Positions 25,857 to 34,400 of a DNA stretch of 38,084 nucleotides are shown here, piece by piece. The translations under genes and the position numbers were made by a program. The DNA is from Sphingomonas sp. GTDB taxonomy: Bacteria > Pseudomonadota > Alphaproteobacteria > Sphingomonadales > Sphingomonadaceae. Each line of letters opens with the position of its first letter. Position 1 is the stretch's first letter. The stretch is from positions 1-38,084 of the forward strand of contig JAFIGU010000093.1 in the NCBI GenBank assembly GCA_017849555.1, written 5' to 3'. The notes beneath the pieces were generated by a model. It saw only the letters and a program-made list of their open reading frames with translations, was not told the DNA's origin and did no database searches.

Positions 25857-26001
25857 TCACGCCGCAATGCAGTCGGGCGCTCTCGACACGATCTCGATGC
25901 GCCAGCGCGCGGGCTAGCATAGAATCTCTCGCTATCGGCATTAGCCTGCCGGCGGCAGTCGCTGATACCGATCAGCCGTCCAATCTATTGGTGCCGAGAA
26001 A
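25857..26001. other. Short intergenic stretch before the HAD gene
   Basis: 145 bases of lower-GC sequence between two co-directional genes. I see no hairpin with a T-run and no convincing small gene. It may hold the promoter of the HAD gene. Confidence 0.4.
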
Positions 26002-26643
26002 GTGTCAGATAAGCAAATGTCGCAAGAGCCCGTCGAGGCCGTCATGTTCGATCTCCTCACCGCGCTGCTGGATTCATGGTCGCTTTGGAATCGCGCCGCG
26101 GGCCGCGCGGATGACGGGATGCGCTGGCGGCGCGCCTATCTTGCGCTGACTTATGGATGCGGCGCGTATCGGCCCTATGAGGATCTTGTGCGCGAGGCCG
26201 CGCTCGAGACGGGTGTCGCGGCAAAGGCCGCCGAGAATCTCGTCACCTCCTGGGATAGTCTTCAACCCTGGCCGGAAGCGCCGGGGTTGTTACGAGGTTT
26301 GCGAGATCGCGCGATCCCGATTGCCGTCGTCACAAACTGCTCGATCGCTTTGGGGCGGCGAGCGGCGCAGCGGGTTCGCGTCCCTTTTGAGATCGTCGTG
26401 ACGGCGGAAGAAGCGGGATTCTACAAGCCACGCCCGGAGCCATACCGCATGGCGCTGAATCGGCTTGGCACGGATCCGGCGCGGACGCTCTTCGTCGCCG
26501 GCTCGCCTGCCGATATTCCCGGCGCAGCGGGGGTCGGCATGCCTGTCTTCTGGCACAATCGAGCAAGGCTCACCTTCGTCGCCGATACGGCGCGCCCGTT
26601 GCTCAATGCGGATAGGCTCGATCCGCTCGAGCAATTGGTGTGA
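26002..26643 (+). CDS. HAD-superfamily hydrolase, haloacid dehalogenase type II-like
   Basis: 213 residues. Motif I is VMFDLLTALLDSW with Asp17 as nucleophile and no second Asp, as in L-2-haloacid dehalogenases rather than phosphatases (which usually have DxD). Motif II is VVTNCS, motif III is FYKPRPEPYRMAL with Lys, and motif IV is VAGSPADIPGAAGVGMP. The segment WRRAYLALTYGCGAYRPYED aligns with the cap region of haloacid dehalogenases. At the site of a catalytic Asn in the characterised enzyme (as I recall it) there is Ser, so dehalogenase activity is uncertain. GTG 26002 is used; ATG 26017 is also possible and neither has a strong ribosome site. It is convergent with the decaheme gene. Confidence 0.78.
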   Translation: MSDKQMSQEPVEAVMFDLLTALLDSWSLWNRAAGRADDGMRWRRAYLALTYGCGAYRPYEDLVREAALETGVAAKAAENLVTSWDSLQPWPEAPGLLRGLRDRAIPIAVVTNCSIALGRRAAQRVRVPFEIVVTAEEAGFYKPRPEPYRMALNRLGTDPARTLFVAGSPADIPGAAGVGMPVFWHNRARLTFVADTARPLLNADRLDPLEQLV

Positions 26644-26671
26644 TATATTGGTTAGCTTGGACGCGCCGCTT

Positions 26672-29600
26672 TCATTGCCCCGCGGCCACCTTGAGCGGCG
26701 GGCGCCACGCCTTCATATCGACCTCGTCGCTCACTTTATAAGGCGCGCCGTGCCGCGTCAGGAACAGCCGTTCCATTTCGGGGCGGGTGAACGGGCGCGA
26801 GCCGAGCCGGCCGAATACCGCGATCTGCCCCCCGGTCTCGTCGACCGCGCGATCGCGATCGAGTCCCTTCGACAGCGCCAGCGCGGGCGACCGCGTCCGC
26901 GCCCAGGCGATCAGCTCGGGCTTGGGCGCAGGCGAGAAGCCGTAGAAATTGGGCTGGCTCGCCGGGCTGGTGAGCTGGATCACCTTGAGCCCATTGCGCC
27001 CGTCCGCAACATAAGCAAACAGCGAGGCATTGGTGCTGCCGACGATCACATCCTCGACATCGTTCATTCGCCCGCCGAACGTCTCCCTGGCATAGATCGC
27101 GGGCCTGAGCGGGTTGGTGATATCGACGATCGCCAGCCCCTCGCCCTTCGCCGCGACATAGGCATAGGTCCGCGCGAGATAGACGCGCCGCGCATCGGCG
27201 AAGCGGACCGTCGCCGACGGGATCGCGACCGGATCGGTCAGCCGCGTCACGTCGAACAGCTTCAGCCCCTCGACATCGGTCACCCATAGATAGCGGAACT
27301 GGATCGCGCTCGCCCGCGCCTCCCTCAGCGGGCGCACCGCGGCGAGCCGCGGGTGGAGCGGGTCGGCGAGATCGACCACCACCAGCCCGGCATCGGCGGT
27401 GATGTACGCGATCTGCCCGGCAAGCTGGACATGCCGCGCGCCGTTGAGCACGCCATTGGGGTTCCACGTCACCGCGCGCTTGAGGAAATTGTTGCGGAAC
27501 TCGCCGTCGGCCAGCGTCTCGATATTGACGAGGATCAGCCCTTCGACGCTGTCGGTCACCGCGGCATAGCTGTAGATCGGCAGGAATGGCTGTTCCTGAT
27601 TGATCTTGCGGCGTTCGGGGGTGTTGCGCAGCGGATTGATCGGCTGGTTGGTCGGCAGCGCGACGCAGGTGGCGTTCTTCGACGCCACATTGGTATTCTG
27701 GCCAAGCTTCGAGAAGGGCGCGCTCAGGATCGGCGCCGACACGCCCTTGTTGGCAACCGACGCCACGTCATAGACGCGGAAGCCGCCCTTCCCTTCGGCG
27801 ACATACATATATTCGCCGCGTAGTTGCAGGCAGCCGACGCGATCGGCGGTGCCCTTCATGACGTTGCGGAATTCCTCCAGCGGATGCGTCTCGCCCGAGG
27901 CCTTGCGATCGAAGGTCTTGCCGCGCACCCAATCCTTGAGCTCGCGGCCGTTGCGCTCGACATGCATCCGCCAATAATCGGGATAGGCATATTTCTGCAG
28001 ATAGCTGCCGATCACCGCCTGCGGCTCGCCCCATTCGGTGACACGCATCGCCTCGAACCCGTTCTCGAGCCCGGTCCACGCGTTCAGCCCGACGAAATTG
28101 GCGGTATTGGTGCCGAGCAGCAGCAATTGCGCCATGATCGCATTATTGTCGTCCTTCGCCGACAGATGGCAATCGGAGCAGGTCTTGGTTTCGGTGCGGC
28201 GCACCGTATGCGGGAAATGCGGCGCGAACGCCTGCGAGGAAAAACCGATCCCCGAAACCGGGGGCTGCTGGATATAGATGCGCTCACGGTTGATGTTGGT
28301 CGAGGAGAGCACCAGCGCGGATGTCGATCGGACCGGGGCGGTTTCATTGCCCTTGGTCGTCATATGCTTGCCGAGCTGGAACATGTCGTCGCGCGCGACC
28401 TGCGGATTGTAGGTCGCGAAGTTGCGCGTCTCCTCGCCTTCATAATGGTGGCTGGTCGTCTTCCAGTTCGCCTCGATCGGCAGGTGACACCCGCCGCAGC
28501 TCGTCGTCCAGCTGAGGTGACAGGTGAAGCAGGCGACATCCTCGTCATTATGCGCGCGATCGCTTTTGGCCACGCCGAGCCCGAAGGCGAAGCTGCCGTC
28601 CTCCGCGCCCGATCGGCTCATCAATTTGGCGCGCGCCGCCTTGGCGTTGAAATGCGGATTGGCCGGATCGACCGAATCCTTGACCAGGCTGACTTCCCAT
28701 TCGAGCTTCGGATCGACGATCGAGCGCTGCACCAGCCGGCGCCGCCCGCCCGCATCATAGAACCATTCGAAGCGGCGCTGGCCGTCGGGATTGCGCAGCA
28801 GCGCAAGGTCGGTGCCCTTGGGCGGCGCGGCCGGGCCCGAGGTCAGCAATGTCGGATAGGCGTCCGCGGTGCCGTGGCAATCCTTGCACCCGATCTCGAT
28901 CGCATTCTCCACCTCGCCATAGATAAAGCCGTTGCCGTGGCTGTCCTGCGCGAAATGGCAATCGGCGCATTGCATCCCCTTTTCGGCGTGAATGTCCATC
29001 AGATGGACCGCCTTGCCGGGATTGACCCCGACGGGGACGAACTTGCCCTCGCCCTTGCGGCGGAATTTCTCGGGATCGTCGGGCCAGACGATCTTGCCCT
29101 CGGCATCGAGCAGATTGCCCGCGCGATCGCGCTTGAACACCGCGCGGAAATTCCAGCCGTGGCCGTGGTAATCGGCGAATTGCGTGTCCTTCGCCCTGGC
29201 GTTCAGATCATAGACGTTGCGCAGGAAATCCGGGTCCGACCAATTGCCGCGCGGGTTCGCGCCCTCGGGGTTGCGCTCCAATGCGGCATGGGTTTCGGCG
29301 GCGGTGGGATATTTCTGCTGCGCGGGCCACATCAGCGGCGCATCCGCCTCATAATCCCACATCGTATAGCCGAGATAGCTGTTCAGGAAGATGTTGGGCT
29401 GGTGCATGTGGCAGGTCATGCACTGTGACGTGGGGATCGCGCGGGTGAAGCTGTGGCGGATCGGGTGGCCGCTTTCCTTCGCCACCGACGCCGGATCGAC
29501 CGGCTCGCCCGCCGGCCCCTTCAACGCGCCGTGCGCGGTCTTCGCCGCGATCGTCGGGTCGACCGTCGCGCTCTGCCCGTCGCGGCCATAGGGGGCATAG

Positions 29601-30649
29601 ATCAGGCTGTGGCGCGGCTCGCGATCATTGGCATAGACGACATGGCACCCCGAACAGCCCGAATGGCGATAATCGCCCGGCTGGTCGTTGGTCCCGATGA
29701 ACCACATGTACGGATCGTTGAGCCGCGTCTTCTGCAGGTTGAGGACCGGGATCGCGACGCGCAGCCCGGTGCCGGGGCCGCGGCTCGATTGCTTGAGATC
29801 GGGGCGCCCGGGCTCCTCGAGCCGCTGGATCGAGCCGGTCGGATTGGGGAGGCCGATCTCGGGAAATTGCGTGCCGATATTGCGCCCGCCGCGCTCGAAC
29901 ACGCGGAACACGTCACCCGGCGGGGTCACCTGCCAGGTCGGCAAGGGATAGAGCGCAGCAAGCGCGCCGCGCGCCTGCTGCTCGGGCGTCAGCGTCCCCG
30001 GCGGATCGCCGGGCGAGACGATCTTCGCCGCCTGGCTGTCGCGGGTATAGGCCTCGCCGAAAATGTAATTCTTATAGGGGACGACGCCGTTGTTATATGC
30101 CGCTCCGCCCCACAACATCGCGCCGGTCGCCATCAGCGACCGCTCGGCGGCCTCGATCACCTGCAGATGGCAGGCGCCGCACGCCTCGCGCGCGACGCGA
30201 TAGTCGCTCGGGTTGACGAAGCGGACGAATTCGGGCGCCTCGCGGTTGAGCAAGGCATAACTGCGCTGCGGATTGGCCGAAGAGGGATAATGCCACGCCT
30301 CGGGAAAACGCGGCAGGACATGCGCCCGCTCGCGCGCGGCGACATAATCGGGGTCGTCGAACCCGCGCGCGGGATCGCCGCGCACCGCGGCATTGCCGCC
30401 GTGGCAATCGACGCAGCCCAGCATCACCGCCGGCGTCGCGTGCATCGAAGGTTCGTCGGTTCTGGTGTGGCAGCTGTAACACCCGTCCGATTTGGCGGCG
30501 ACCTGCGCCGCGGTCTGGCTCATCGGGGCGGGCGGCGAAGCGATATAGACGCGCGCCACCGGCTTCTCGCCGCCGGACGCGTGCAGCATCGCGACCGGCA
30601 GCGCCAGCGCGGAAAGGACGAGCAGCAGGAAGGGGAGAAAGCGGTGCAT
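26672..30649 (-). CDS. Decaheme c-type cytochrome with C-terminal LVIVD-type beta-propeller
   Basis: 1325 residues from ATG 30649, which overlaps the preceding stop as TGATG. A signal peptide (FLPFLLLVLSALALPVAML) is followed by ten CxxCH motifs over about residues 57-830: CYSCH, CVDCH, CGACH, CSGCH, CMTCH, CADCH, CKDCH, CFTCH, CGGCH, CSDCH. From about 945 the protein turns into repeats with the pattern Y(V/I)AxxxGLxVVDxxDPxxP, such as AYITADAGLVVVDLADPLHP, LWVTDVEGLKLFDVTRLTDP and AYVAAKGEGLAIVDITNPLR, which is the LVIVD repeat and should fold as a beta-propeller. Probable role: terminal electron carrier at the outer membrane or surface, with the propeller for docking or partner binding. It is the last gene of the minus-strand conduit operon. 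Confidence 0.9.
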   Translation of the reverse strand: MHRFLPFLLLVLSALALPVAMLHASGGEKPVARVYIASPPAPMSQTAAQVAAKSDGCYSCHTRTDEPSMHATPAVMLGCVDCHGGNAAVRGDPARGFDDPDYVAARERAHVLPRFPEAWHYPSSANPQRSYALLNREAPEFVRFVNPSDYRVAREACGACHLQVIEAAERSLMATGAMLWGGAAYNNGVVPYKNYIFGEAYTRDSQAAKIVSPGDPPGTLTPEQQARGALAALYPLPTWQVTPPGDVFRVFERGGRNIGTQFPEIGLPNPTGSIQRLEEPGRPDLKQSSRGPGTGLRVAIPVLNLQKTRLNDPYMWFIGTNDQPGDYRHSGCSGCHVVYANDREPRHSLIYAPYGRDGQSATVDPTIAAKTAHGALKGPAGEPVDPASVAKESGHPIRHSFTRAIPTSQCMTCHMHQPNIFLNSYLGYTMWDYEADAPLMWPAQQKYPTAAETHAALERNPEGANPRGNWSDPDFLRNVYDLNARAKDTQFADYHGHGWNFRAVFKRDRAGNLLDAEGKIVWPDDPEKFRRKGEGKFVPVGVNPGKAVHLMDIHAEKGMQCADCHFAQDSHGNGFIYGEVENAIEIGCKDCHGTADAYPTLLTSGPAAPPKGTDLALLRNPDGQRRFEWFYDAGGRRRLVQRSIVDPKLEWEVSLVKDSVDPANPHFNAKAARAKLMSRSGAEDGSFAFGLGVAKSDRAHNDEDVACFTCHLSWTTSCGGCHLPIEANWKTTSHHYEGEETRNFATYNPQVARDDMFQLGKHMTTKGNETAPVRSTSALVLSSTNINRERIYIQQPPVSGIGFSSQAFAPHFPHTVRRTETKTCSDCHLSAKDDNNAIMAQLLLLGTNTANFVGLNAWTGLENGFEAMRVTEWGEPQAVIGSYLQKYAYPDYWRMHVERNGRELKDWVRGKTFDRKASGETHPLEEFRNVMKGTADRVGCLQLRGEYMYVAEGKGGFRVYDVASVANKGVSAPILSAPFSKLGQNTNVASKNATCVALPTNQPINPLRNTPERRKINQEQPFLPIYSYAAVTDSVEGLILVNIETLADGEFRNNFLKRAVTWNPNGVLNGARHVQLAGQIAYITADAGLVVVDLADPLHPRLAAVRPLREARASAIQFRYLWVTDVEGLKLFDVTRLTDPVAIPSATVRFADARRVYLARTYAYVAAKGEGLAIVDITNPLRPAIYARETFGGRMNDVEDVIVGSTNASLFAYVADGRNGLKVIQLTSPASQPNFYGFSPAPKPELIAWARTRSPALALSKGLDRDRAVDETGGQIAVFGRLGSRPFTRPEMERLFLTRHGAPYKVSDEVDMKAWRPPLKVAAGQ

Positions 30650-32451
30650 CAATAGGACAGGATCAAGTTCGCCAGCACCGAATAATAATTCCGATGCCGG
30701 TCGCTATTGGTGAACAGATCGCGGAAGCCCGCGCCGGGCAGCAACACCGCGCCCGACAGGCGGAAGACGATATTCTGCGTCGCCTTGGGCCGCCAGATCG
30801 CGGCGGTGGAGAGATCCCAGCCGATCGACTTGTCGATCCCGCCCTGGTTGCGCAGCGCCTCGAGCGTCGCGGTATTCTCGAACCACAGATGATTGGCGTT
30901 GCCCGACAGGCGCAACTGCGGGGTCAGATCGAAATCGGCGCCCGCGCCCGCCAGCATCGTCCCGGGGTTGTTGAAATTGGACTGGCCCTGCTCCTTCGAC
31001 GAGCGCAGCGAATTGAGGATGCCGTTGCGCCCGGTGATCGCGATCGCGCGCCCGCCGCCGGCGAAGGGGATGCTCTGCCGGATCCAATAGCTCGTGTCCG
31101 CCCCGGCGAAGACCGGATTTTCGAAGATCGCGTCGAACCCGGTCTCGACCTTGTCATATGGCTTGCCGTCGCCGGTGGCGTAGAGCCCCGACAGGCGGAA
31201 GCGCATCCAATCCTTGTCGTAACTGATCTCGGTCGCCGCGAAGCCGGCGCGGATCCGCGCGGGGCGCGAGGTGAAGATGCTGTTCCGATCCTCGCCGAAC
31301 GCGCCGTAGAGCGAGGCGGTGAGGTTGATCCGCCCGATTCGCCCGTCGGCATTATAGCCGAGATAGACCACGTCATAATCGCGCCCGCGCCCGTCGCCGA
31401 TCAGCGCGGGGCGCACCGGAAAGCCGTTGTCGTCGATCTCGATCCGATTCTTCTCGCGGTTCATATTATAGACCGCGGTGATCTGGCTGGTGAGGCCAGG
31501 GATCAGGAAATCCTGCCGGTAGAGATTGGCGACGAACACCCAGTCGCGGCGCGGCGTGTGCGTCACCGAATTGAGCCCGCTGTTGGTATCCTTCTCCAGC
31601 CGCCAGAAAGCCGCGAGGTTGAACTGGAAGCGATTGTCGTCGCGATTGCCGAACAGCCGGATACCGAGCTGCTGGTCGTTGAACAGAAAGCCGCGGAAAT
31701 CGGACTGGAACGGCTGGATGCCGATCCGGATCGAGCGGAAATCGTAGCGATCCGACGTATTGGTCAGGTGGACATCGACGAACGCTTCCTGCACGCCGAG
31801 GAACTGATCGGTGCGGTGGGTCGGCTTCGACGGCTCGACGAACAAGACGCGCCGCTCGGGCACCTGCGCGTAATTGATATTATACGCCAGGGTCAGGCGA
31901 TATTCGATCTCGGGCGGCTTGAACGCGGTGGCGCCCTTCACCAGCGAGACGCCGGCGATGAAGGTCTGGCTCAGCACGAGGCTGGTGTCCCTGCCGAACA
32001 CGTCGTTGCTGCCGGGGCGCTGCGTCGTCTGCACCCCGACCGGGATCGGGAAGGTGCGCGGCTCGATCACCGTGTCGCTCACCGCACTGGCGACGAAGAA
32101 CCAGTCGTCGCCCTTGATCGGCAGCCATTTCACCTTGTCGCGGTCGATCGGCCGGTCGCCCTTCAGCCTATTCTGCCGATAGGGATCGAACCAGCGTTCC
32201 TTGACCAGCCCGAGCGATTCGATCAGCCGCCAGCGATCGGGCACCGGCACCTGATCGACCGGGAACGCCTCGGGCGGCGGCGCGCGCACCGCGCCGCGAT
32301 TGTCCTGCGTCACCGCCTCGGGCAGCGGCGCCTCATAGCCGGGGCGGCGGCGGCCGGGGATCGACTGATCGTCGGGCGGCGGATCGGCCTGCGGCGCGGC
32401 ATCGGTCGCCTGCGCCAGCAGAGCCAGGGGAAGGAGCGCGAGCGGGCCCAT
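30649..32451 (-). CDS. Outer-membrane beta-barrel protein of the multiheme cytochrome operon
   Basis: 600 residues. A short signal peptide (GPLALLPLALLAQATDAAPQ) and a Pro-rich linker precede alternating amphipathic strands ending in Tyr (YSVLANLILSY), as expected for a barrel with an aromatic C-terminus. Features such as RLSGLYATGDGKPYDKVETG and SYWIRQSIPFAGGGRAI recall alginate-export-type barrels. No CxxCH is present. The start lies two bases after the lipoprotein stop and the end overlaps the decaheme gene. By analogy with MtrB/PioB, which sheathe decaheme cytochromes, it may let a cytochrome cross the outer membrane; I see no sequence likeness to MtrB itself. The barrel call is firm, the sheath role is inference. 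Confidence 0.8.
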   Translation of the reverse strand: MGPLALLPLALLAQATDAAPQADPPPDDQSIPGRRRPGYEAPLPEAVTQDNRGAVRAPPPEAFPVDQVPVPDRWRLIESLGLVKERWFDPYRQNRLKGDRPIDRDKVKWLPIKGDDWFFVASAVSDTVIEPRTFPIPVGVQTTQRPGSNDVFGRDTSLVLSQTFIAGVSLVKGATAFKPPEIEYRLTLAYNINYAQVPERRVLFVEPSKPTHRTDQFLGVQEAFVDVHLTNTSDRYDFRSIRIGIQPFQSDFRGFLFNDQQLGIRLFGNRDDNRFQFNLAAFWRLEKDTNSGLNSVTHTPRRDWVFVANLYRQDFLIPGLTSQITAVYNMNREKNRIEIDDNGFPVRPALIGDGRGRDYDVVYLGYNADGRIGRINLTASLYGAFGEDRNSIFTSRPARIRAGFAATEISYDKDWMRFRLSGLYATGDGKPYDKVETGFDAIFENPVFAGADTSYWIRQSIPFAGGGRAIAITGRNGILNSLRSSKEQGQSNFNNPGTMLAGAGADFDLTPQLRLSGNANHLWFENTATLEALRNQGGIDKSIGWDLSTAAIWRPKATQNIVFRLSGAVLLPGAGFRDLFTNSDRHRNYYSVLANLILSY

Positions 32452-32453
32452 CG

Positions 32454-34400
32454 CTACAACCCCGAACAGACGTCTTGCGTCGACGTATCGAGGAACGGCG
32501 CGACCGGGCAGTTCACATAACGCAGCCGCACGCTCTCATTGCCGAGATTGACGACGATCTGATCCGCGCGGATCGCGGTCGGCGCATTGCCCAGGCTGCC
32601 GACGCGCTTGCCCGCATTGTTGAGCCCGAGGAAACCGATCATATCGTCCTGATCGATCCCGTCGCCCGACACGCCGACCCCGCCGATCAGCACGTTGCCG
32701 CGATAGACCGGCACCGACCCGGGGAAAATCTGCACCCCGTTCGGCGCCCGCGTCTGCCCCGCCGCCGCGCCGCAGCGCTGCGGCGTATCGGCGGCATTCA
32801 CCCCGGTGACATAACCGAGATGCGCGGCGAGATCGCCGACGATCAGCGCCGATTGCAGCCCTGTCGAGAAGGGGTTGAACTGCGCGATCGGGCGCGAGAA
32901 CGGGCCGTTGGGGCGCCCGAACTCGCCGTCCGGGAAATAGGGGCGGGAGAGATTGCCGTTGGCGCGATCGGTGAAGGCATAACGCCCGGTCAGCGCATTG
33001 GGATCGTTTAGGAAAGCGCGCGCGCGCTCGACGAACCCGGCAACATCGGCGCTGGGACTAGCGAGAAGATCGCTCCCCGCATGACTCCCCGAGAAGAACG
33101 CCGCCGTCCGCGCTTTCTGCAAGCTGACGTCGGTGCCGAAGATCGGCGCATCGGGAGAGCGCACCACGCCGAGCACCTGCCCGCGGGTATCGACCACGCT
33201 GATCGAAACCTGCGCGCGGCTGTTGAGCGGCGCGCGGATCTGCGCGCGCGCGCGGCTCATCACCGTAAAGGCCTCTTCGAGGATCGCGGTCACTTCGCCC
33301 GCAGAGAGCGGCTGCGCGACATCGCCCGCATCGGTTCCGCCACGGATCGGGAAGCGGTTCGCGCCGCTGCCGTCGGTCAGCACGAAGGCGTCGCGGTTGG
33401 AGAATTCGCCGGCGGTCGCGGCGCGCACCCCCGATGCTTCGGTGCCATAGGCCGCGCCGGGGAGGACCACCGGGGCCGGATCGCCATAGTAACCGCGCAC
33501 CGCGACGAGCGCGCCGATGCTGCCGTTGATCGTGGCGAAGCCCGGCGCGCTGGTCGCGATCAGCCCCGCATAGCTCGCGTCGGAATAGCGCAGCAACGTG
33601 CCGTCGACCGGCACGCGATCGGCGCGGATCGTATCGGGCGCCTCGAACCCGAGCGTCCCGGCGAGCGCGATATATTCCTCGGGATCATTGTCGACATTGC
33701 TGACATCGGGGTCGAAGCCATAGACGCCGTCAGCCATCACCCCGATTCCGCCGACCACCACGCCATTCTTGTAGAGCGGGAAGCCCCCCGGATCGGCGGC
33801 GAGCCCGAGCGGCGAACGCTTCGGCCCGATCAGCGCCCCCGTTCCCGCGCCGCCCGCCATGAAACGCGCGGCAAGGTCCGAACAGGGCAATTGGCTGAAC
33901 TGCACCCCGAACAATGGCCCGCTCTCCAGCCCCGTCGTCGCCGGCGAAGGCGGGAATTGCTGCTGGACGATCTCGCTCGCGGTGCGGGTCGAAAAGGCGT
34001 TGCCCGCGCTCGACAGATAGGCGCCGGTGATCGCCTTGGCGATCGCCGCGACCTCCGCCGGGACGGTGAGATTCTGTGCGTCGATATTGACGCCATTGGG
34101 CGCCGCGCTGGTCGTCGCGGTGGCGCGCGCGCCGGTCATGCGGAACACCGCGAGGACATTGCCGACGCGATCGGTCACCGCGATCACCGCGGGCAGGTTG
34201 CGCGCCTGCGCCTCGGCGGCGGCGTGGGCGATGACGACCTGGACGTCACTGACGGAGAGCGACTCCTGCGCCGGGACCGCATAAACCGTCGTCGCGGGCG
34301 TCGTGCTCGGCGTCGGGGTCGGCGAGCTGCCGCTCGCGCCGCCGTCGCCGCACGACGACAGCAACAGGGACGCGATGCACAGGAGCGCACGCAGTCTCAT
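32454..34400 (-). CDS. Lipoprotein with two GlcG/HbpS-like (heme-binding) domains
   Basis: 648 residues. The lipobox is LLLSSC with Cys17, followed by a Ser/Thr/Pro linker. Two related domains follow, about 50-300 and 365-630. Each starts with a helix pair such as VSDVQVVIAHAAAEAQARNL and has the central strand IAVTDRVGNVLAVFRM or ISVVDTRGQVLGVVRS. Each ends with the hallmark GGFPLYKNGVVVGGIGVMADG or PGSVPVYRGNVLIGGVGVSG. That is the GlcG/HbpS family, where HbpS binds heme or iron at the cell surface. Here each domain has large insertions. ATG 34400 overlaps the pentaheme stop as ATGA. It may hold heme, assist cytochrome loading, or bind an electron acceptor; function is inferred. Confidence 0.82.
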   Translation of the reverse strand: MRLRALLCIASLLLSSCGDGGASGSSPTPTPSTTPATTVYAVPAQESLSVSDVQVVIAHAAAEAQARNLPAVIAVTDRVGNVLAVFRMTGARATATTSAAPNGVNIDAQNLTVPAEVAAIAKAITGAYLSSAGNAFSTRTASEIVQQQFPPSPATTGLESGPLFGVQFSQLPCSDLAARFMAGGAGTGALIGPKRSPLGLAADPGGFPLYKNGVVVGGIGVMADGVYGFDPDVSNVDNDPEEYIALAGTLGFEAPDTIRADRVPVDGTLLRYSDASYAGLIATSAPGFATINGSIGALVAVRGYYGDPAPVVLPGAAYGTEASGVRAATAGEFSNRDAFVLTDGSGANRFPIRGGTDAGDVAQPLSAGEVTAILEEAFTVMSRARAQIRAPLNSRAQVSISVVDTRGQVLGVVRSPDAPIFGTDVSLQKARTAAFFSGSHAGSDLLASPSADVAGFVERARAFLNDPNALTGRYAFTDRANGNLSRPYFPDGEFGRPNGPFSRPIAQFNPFSTGLQSALIVGDLAAHLGYVTGVNAADTPQRCGAAAGQTRAPNGVQIFPGSVPVYRGNVLIGGVGVSGDGIDQDDMIGFLGLNNAGKRVGSLGNAPTAIRADQIVVNLGNESVRLRYVNCPVAPFLDTSTQDVCSGL

